Shown piece after piece: positions 61,409-64,000 of a DNA stretch of 64,000 bases; the first letter of the stretch is position 1, and the number at the start of each line of letters is the position of its first letter. This DNA is from Acidobacteriota bacterium (lineage in GTDB: Bacteria; Acidobacteriota; Thermoanaerobaculia; UBA5066). Position numbers and translations under genes: made by a program. The notes under the pieces are model-generated. The model ran no database searches and was not told the origin of the DNA. It saw nothing but the letters and a program-made list of their open reading frames with translations. Location: positions 140,073-204,072 of the forward strand of contig RHKY01000002.1 in NCBI GenBank assembly GCA_008363385.1, read 5' to 3'.

Positions 61409-62464
61409 TCAGCGCCCGAGGTGCTTCTCGAGGAAGGCCCAGACCTCCTTGCGCGACTGGCGGGCGAAGGCCGTGTCGATCCGGTTGAAGCCGTGCCCGC
61501 CGGGGGCGTCCTCGTAGATCCGGTGCTCGAAGCTCTTCCCGGCCGCCTTCAGCGCCGCGATCAGGCTCTCGGCCTCGAGCACGTGGACGTCCCGGTCGTT
61601 CGTCGTGGCGTGGAGGAGGAGCGGCGTCGAGAGCTTGGCGGCGTAGAAGACCGGGCTCCGCTTCCGGTAGGCGTCGACGTCCTCCACCACCTTCTTGCCG
61701 ACGTGCCCCTTGGCCGCGAACTCCGCCTCGTAAGACTCCTCGTGGTACCCGAGGCGCGCGACGAGGTCGGTCACCGGGACGCCCGCGTAGGCGGCCTTCC
61801 ACTTCTCCGGGTGGTGCATCACGGCCAGGAGGGCGATCAGCCCGCCGTGGCTCCAGCCGGCGATCGCCACGCGGCCCCCGTCCACGAACGGCAGCTCGGA
61901 GACCGCCCAGTCCCGGCAGGCGATCACGTCGTCCACCTCCCGGCCGCCGTAGTCGATGGCGTCGTTGAACTCCTTGCCGTAACCGGTGGAGCCGCGGTAC
62001 TCGGGGGCGACGACGACCCAGCCCTTCGCCAGCATCTCGGTGACGACGTGGACGTGGTACGTCCCGAAGTCTCCGTGGACGCCTCCGTGCGGCAGGACGA
62101 CGAGCGGGTGCTTCTTCCCCCTGTCGAGCTTCTTCGGGACGAAGACGTACTGGTGGATCCGGAACGGGTGGCGCTCGTTCTTGATCCCGTACCGCTCCTT
62201 CCCCTCGAGGTCGGGCGGCCCGACGAGCGAGACCTTGTCCACCTCGGCCACGTCCGACATCCGGAGCCACCAGAGGACGTCGTCGGTCGACTTGCGGACT
62301 CGGTCGAGCTCCCACGTCAGGTCCTCGACGGCCGCCTCCAGCTTCGCCAGCCGCTCCTCGGCCGTCGGCTCCTTCGGCTTCGGCTCGTCGGCTCGGACCG
62401 GAACGGCCGCCGTCACGAGGAGGGCCACGAGGCCCGCCGTGAAGCCCGCGCGTCGCACCCGCAT
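61409..62464 (-). CDS. Secreted S9-like alpha/beta-hydrolase peptidase
   Basis: Exported protein of 351 residues with a signal peptide (FTAGLVALLVTAAVPVRA). A short helical stretch (RLAKLEAAVEDLTWELDRV) precedes an alpha/beta-hydrolase domain of the prolyl-oligopeptidase (S9) type: VVLPHGGVHGDFG, VVAPEYRGSTGYGKEF, VAIAGWSHGGLIALL with the nucleophile Ser near 200, TTNDRDVHVLEA with the acidic residue, and DAPGGHGFN with the His. All triad residues are visible. No beta-propeller is present, so access is open and it may be an esterase or small-peptide peptidase. Divergent from the DUF6402-like gene. Confidence 0.86.
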   Translation of the reverse strand: MRVRRAGFTAGLVALLVTAAVPVRADEPKPKEPTAEERLAKLEAAVEDLTWELDRVRKSTDDVLWWLRMSDVAEVDKVSLVGPPDLEGKERYGIKNERHPFRIHQYVFVPKKLDRGKKHPLVVLPHGGVHGDFGTYHVHVVTEMLAKGWVVVAPEYRGSTGYGKEFNDAIDYGGREVDDVIACRDWAVSELPFVDGGRVAIAGWSHGGLIALLAVMHHPEKWKAAYAGVPVTDLVARLGYHEESYEAEFAAKGHVGKKVVEDVDAYRKRSPVFYAAKLSTPLLLHATTNDRDVHVLEAESLIAALKAAGKSFEHRIYEDAPGGHGFNRIDTAFARQSRKEVWAFLEKHLGR

Positions 62465-62592
62465 CGTCGCCTCCCCGCGGCGGCCCGGCGCCGCCGCCCG
62501 GGGCAGTGTACGACCGTCTTTTGCCTCGTTTTCCGCTCCGCGATCGTGGCGATCCGACCGGGCCGGGTCTAGATTTTCCTCCGGGGGACGCC

Positions 62593-63345
62593 ATGGACGT
62601 CACTCTGATCCCCGGGATCATGCGAAGCCGCGGGTGGCTGAACGGCGCCCGCCTTCAGGACATCTGGTTCAGCCGCCCCCCGTGCGCCGTTCCCGAGCGG
62701 GGGACGCCGGACACGACGACCCTAAGGATGGACGGGTGGGCCCTGACGTTCCCCCGGTGCGCGGCGACCGTGAGGACGCTGACCAGCGAGCACTGGTGGA
62801 CCGGCGACGAGTCCCGCCGGAACCTCGGCAGGACCCTCCAGCGTCAGGGGAAGCTGACGAACCGGGAGACGGCGTTCGGCGACATGACCCGCGCCGTGAC
62901 CGTGCTGAACGGCGAGGCCGTGACGGAGCTCTGGTGCGGGGGCCTGACCGACCCGCTGGACGACATGTACGCCGCCCTCGGCAACTTCGCCGTCCGCGTC
63001 GTCGTGGCCGGGCGGGTCGTCCCGGTCTCGGTCGGGATGCCGTCCATGACGTCCACCCGCAGGCCGCGGACGACCGTGACCCGCCACCAGGCCCGGATCG
63101 AGCAGGTGGGCTTCTTCCTCCGCGACTCCTTCGACTACAACGGCTTCCAGCCCCTCGGCTTCTGGAGCACGTCGGACGTCTCGCGGCTCCCGCGCCCCGG
63201 CTACGACTGGGTCGGCAACGACACCTACCGCGCCTGGCGAGCCGCCCACGGGCGCGGAGGCGACTTCATCGTCTACTCCGACGTGAAGGTGGTCCGCCGC
63301 GACCCGCCGGACGTGGTCGACATCCCCTCGGAATTCAGCTTGTGA
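62593..63345 (+). CDS. DUF6402-like protein
   Basis: Product of 250 residues with no signal or membrane segment. Start LIPGIMRSRGWLNGARLQDIWFSRP, then LRMDGWALTFPRCAATVRTL, TDPLDDMYAALGNFAVRVVVAG, EQVGFFLRDSFDYNGFQPLGFWS and GRGGDFIVYSDVKVV. This ordered set (the RD-x-YDFN / LG-x-W / GGDF-x-x-YSD pattern) is what I recall of DUF6402, a family of unknown function often encoded beside VgrG/PAAR genes of type VI secretion loci. The ATG at 62593 is preferred over a longer frame; GGGGG lies near it and TAGATT is 18 bases upstream. A 12-bp hairpin follows 7 bases after the stop. Confidence 0.7.
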   Translation: MDVTLIPGIMRSRGWLNGARLQDIWFSRPPCAVPERGTPDTTTLRMDGWALTFPRCAATVRTLTSEHWWTGDESRRNLGRTLQRQGKLTNRETAFGDMTRAVTVLNGEAVTELWCGGLTDPLDDMYAALGNFAVRVVVAGRVVPVSVGMPSMTSTRRPRTTVTRHQARIEQVGFFLRDSFDYNGFQPLGFWSTSDVSRLPRPGYDWVGNDTYRAWRAAHGRGGDFIVYSDVKVVRRDPPDVVDIPSEFSL

Positions 63346-63351
63346 GTGTTC

Positions 63352-63382
63352 GGGGAGAGGACCGCCGCCCGGTCCTCTCCCC
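63352..63382 (+). terminator. Perfect 12-bp hairpin after the DUF6402-like gene
   Basis: GGGGAGAGGACC (63352-63363), seven-base loop, GGTCCTCTCCCC (63371-63382). No T tract. A 16-base part (63355-63370) is repeated exactly at 63433-63448 as a weaker second hairpin just before the end of the convergent AAA+ gene, so one hairpin serves each gene. Confidence 0.65.
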
Positions 63383-63456
63383 GCACCCCTCACCTCTCGG
63401 CCGCATATCGCTGAAACGTGGCGGTCGTGCGCGAGAGGACCGCCGCCCCGTCCTCC

Positions 63457-64000
63457 CTACCTCCGGCTGCCGACGGTGGCGCGCAGGAGGCGCAGGCGCG
63501 CGTCCAGCTCCTCGGGGGTCATGTGGGCGTACTTGGCCGGGAGGAGGCGCCGGCTGGAGGCCTCGAAGACGGCCAGGAGCTCCATGTACTCGAGGAGCTC
63601 CACGTCCCGGCTGGGGAAGTAGTCGGTGGCGGCCTTGACGAAGTGGTCGGCGAGGACGGGCGCGTCGCCCCCGGCCTCGCGCGCGGCGTCGTCGTTGGCC
63701 AGGAGGACGACCGCCTCCACGTCGGCGTTGCTGTACCCGACGAGCTTCGAAGAGAACCCCTCCCGGATCGCGGCGAGGTCGACGTCGGTCCGGATCTTGT
63801 TCTTCCTCACGAGGGCCTTCGCGACCGCCTCGACCTCCTCGGGCGTCTGCGAGTAGAGGAACGGGATCTTCCGGTCGAGCCGCCCGGCGCGCTTCAAGTC
63901 CACGTCCAGCTTGTCGGGGCGGTTCGTCATGACGAGGAAGAGGATCCGGCCCCGGTTGGAGGTGTCGGACATGAACTCCTTGATCCGCGCGATGACGCGG
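63457..64000 (-). CDS. AAA+ ATPase, C-terminal part (N-terminus outside window)
   Basis: The frame is open to the right edge, so only the last ~180 residues are seen. They contain the second half of an AAA domain: [29 protein letters not shown], with sensor-1 Asn and the two arginine-finger-type residues, then the lid ([26 protein letters not shown]) typical of the classic AAA group (FtsH/p97-like). A C-terminal extension ([22 protein letters not shown]) follows. The Walker motifs lie outside. AAA+ ATPases of this kind are encoded in extracellular contractile injection (Afp/PVC-like) clusters and also in many unrelated operons; the neighbouring HExxH and DUF6402-like genes make the first plausible. 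Confidence 0.85.
   Translation of the reverse strand, partial: RVIARIKEFMSDTSNRGRILFLVMTNRPDKLDVDLKRAGRLDRKIPFLYSQTPEEVEAVAKALVRKNKIRTDVDLAAIREGFSSKLVGYSNADVEAVVLLANDDAAREAGGDAPVLADHFVKAATDYFPSRDVELLEYMELLAVFEASSRRLLPAKYAHMTPEELDARLRLLRATVGSRR

Noticed and set aside
1-64000. tRNA, rRNA, CRISPR repeats, insertion sequences, integrases
   Set aside because: Looked for cloverleaf ends, regularly spaced repeats and transposase motifs by eye; none was convincing. A covariance search for RNAs would be decisive and was not possible.

Overview
The window is about 64 kb of very GC-rich bacterial chromosome with dense, mostly intact genes. No rRNA, tRNA, CRISPR array, insertion sequence, integrase or phage structural gene was seen. 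The best guess at the host is an acidobacterium of the Thermoanaerobaculia type. This inference rests on three things: a PknB-type kinase fused to a FlgO/TolB-like domain and TPRs; a characteristic C-terminal secreted-protein domain (about 112 residues, with the stretch TGYFWFF) in two adjacent beta-helix proteins; and several large secreted proteins built from repeated beta-sandwich modules. The evidence is family resemblance only, with no database search.

Layout. 0-7.7 kb: a giant cyclic beta-1,2-glucan synthase cut by the left edge. 7.7-11.5 kb: a lipoprotein acid phosphatase, a Ser/Thr kinase and a 57-residue helix-turn-helix-like protein. 11.5-17.3 kb (minus strand): a secreted glycosidase-like protein, then a translationally coupled set of S41 peptidase, membrane protein, ECF sigma factor and membrane protein. 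17.3-20.6 kb (minus): a response regulator/ATPase, a GT39 membrane glycosyltransferase and a GT2 polyprenyl-phosphate glycosyltransferase. 20.8-26.7 kb (minus): a nucleotidyltransferase with an overlapping small partner, two beta-helix exoproteins and an iron-sulfur protein. 26.8-27.4 kb: an MNT/HEPN toxin-antitoxin pair whose toxin frame carries an amber codon. 27.8-33.8 kb (plus): a Tat-exported sulfatase, a hydrolase with LysM, carbonic anhydrase, cardiolipin synthase and a GNAT acetyltransferase. 33.9-36.7 kb: a STAS protein coupled to glycogen phosphorylase. 36.8-41.5 kb: a large hybrid histidine kinase and, divergent from it, an acyl-reductase-like dehydrogenase. 41.5-47.6 kb (minus): aminotransferase, transketolase, Rieske protein and a cytochrome b fused to a diheme cytochrome c. 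47.8-49.4 kb: an ABC-F ATPase. 49.5-56.1 kb (minus): a coupled DUF6265 / Rieske oxygenase / APC permease set followed by two secreted beta-propeller-like proteins. 56.2-64 kb: an L-2-hydroxyglutarate dehydrogenase-like flavoprotein, a peptidoglycan-binding HExxH protein, a GH39-like secreted protein, an S9-like hydrolase, a DUF6402-like protein and the C-terminal part of an AAA+ ATPase cut by the right edge.

How the genes fit together. Many are envelope or exoprotein functions: periplasmic glucan, lipid or glycan glycosylation, cardiolipin, sulfatase, beta-helix proteins and glycosidases. Respiration is represented by the two-gene bc complex, and central carbon metabolism by glgP, transketolase and the hydroxyglutarate oxidase. 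Regulation uses partner-switching parts (STAS, RsbW-like ATPase), an ECF sigma factor and phosphorelay. The most interesting leads are the right end, where an HExxH/PG-binding protein, a DUF6402-like protein and an AAA+ ATPase (families often near contractile injection or type VI secretion loci) lie together at the window edge; the amber-interrupted HepT; the STAS-glgP coupling; and two glycosidase/beta-sandwich proteins with reversed domain order.
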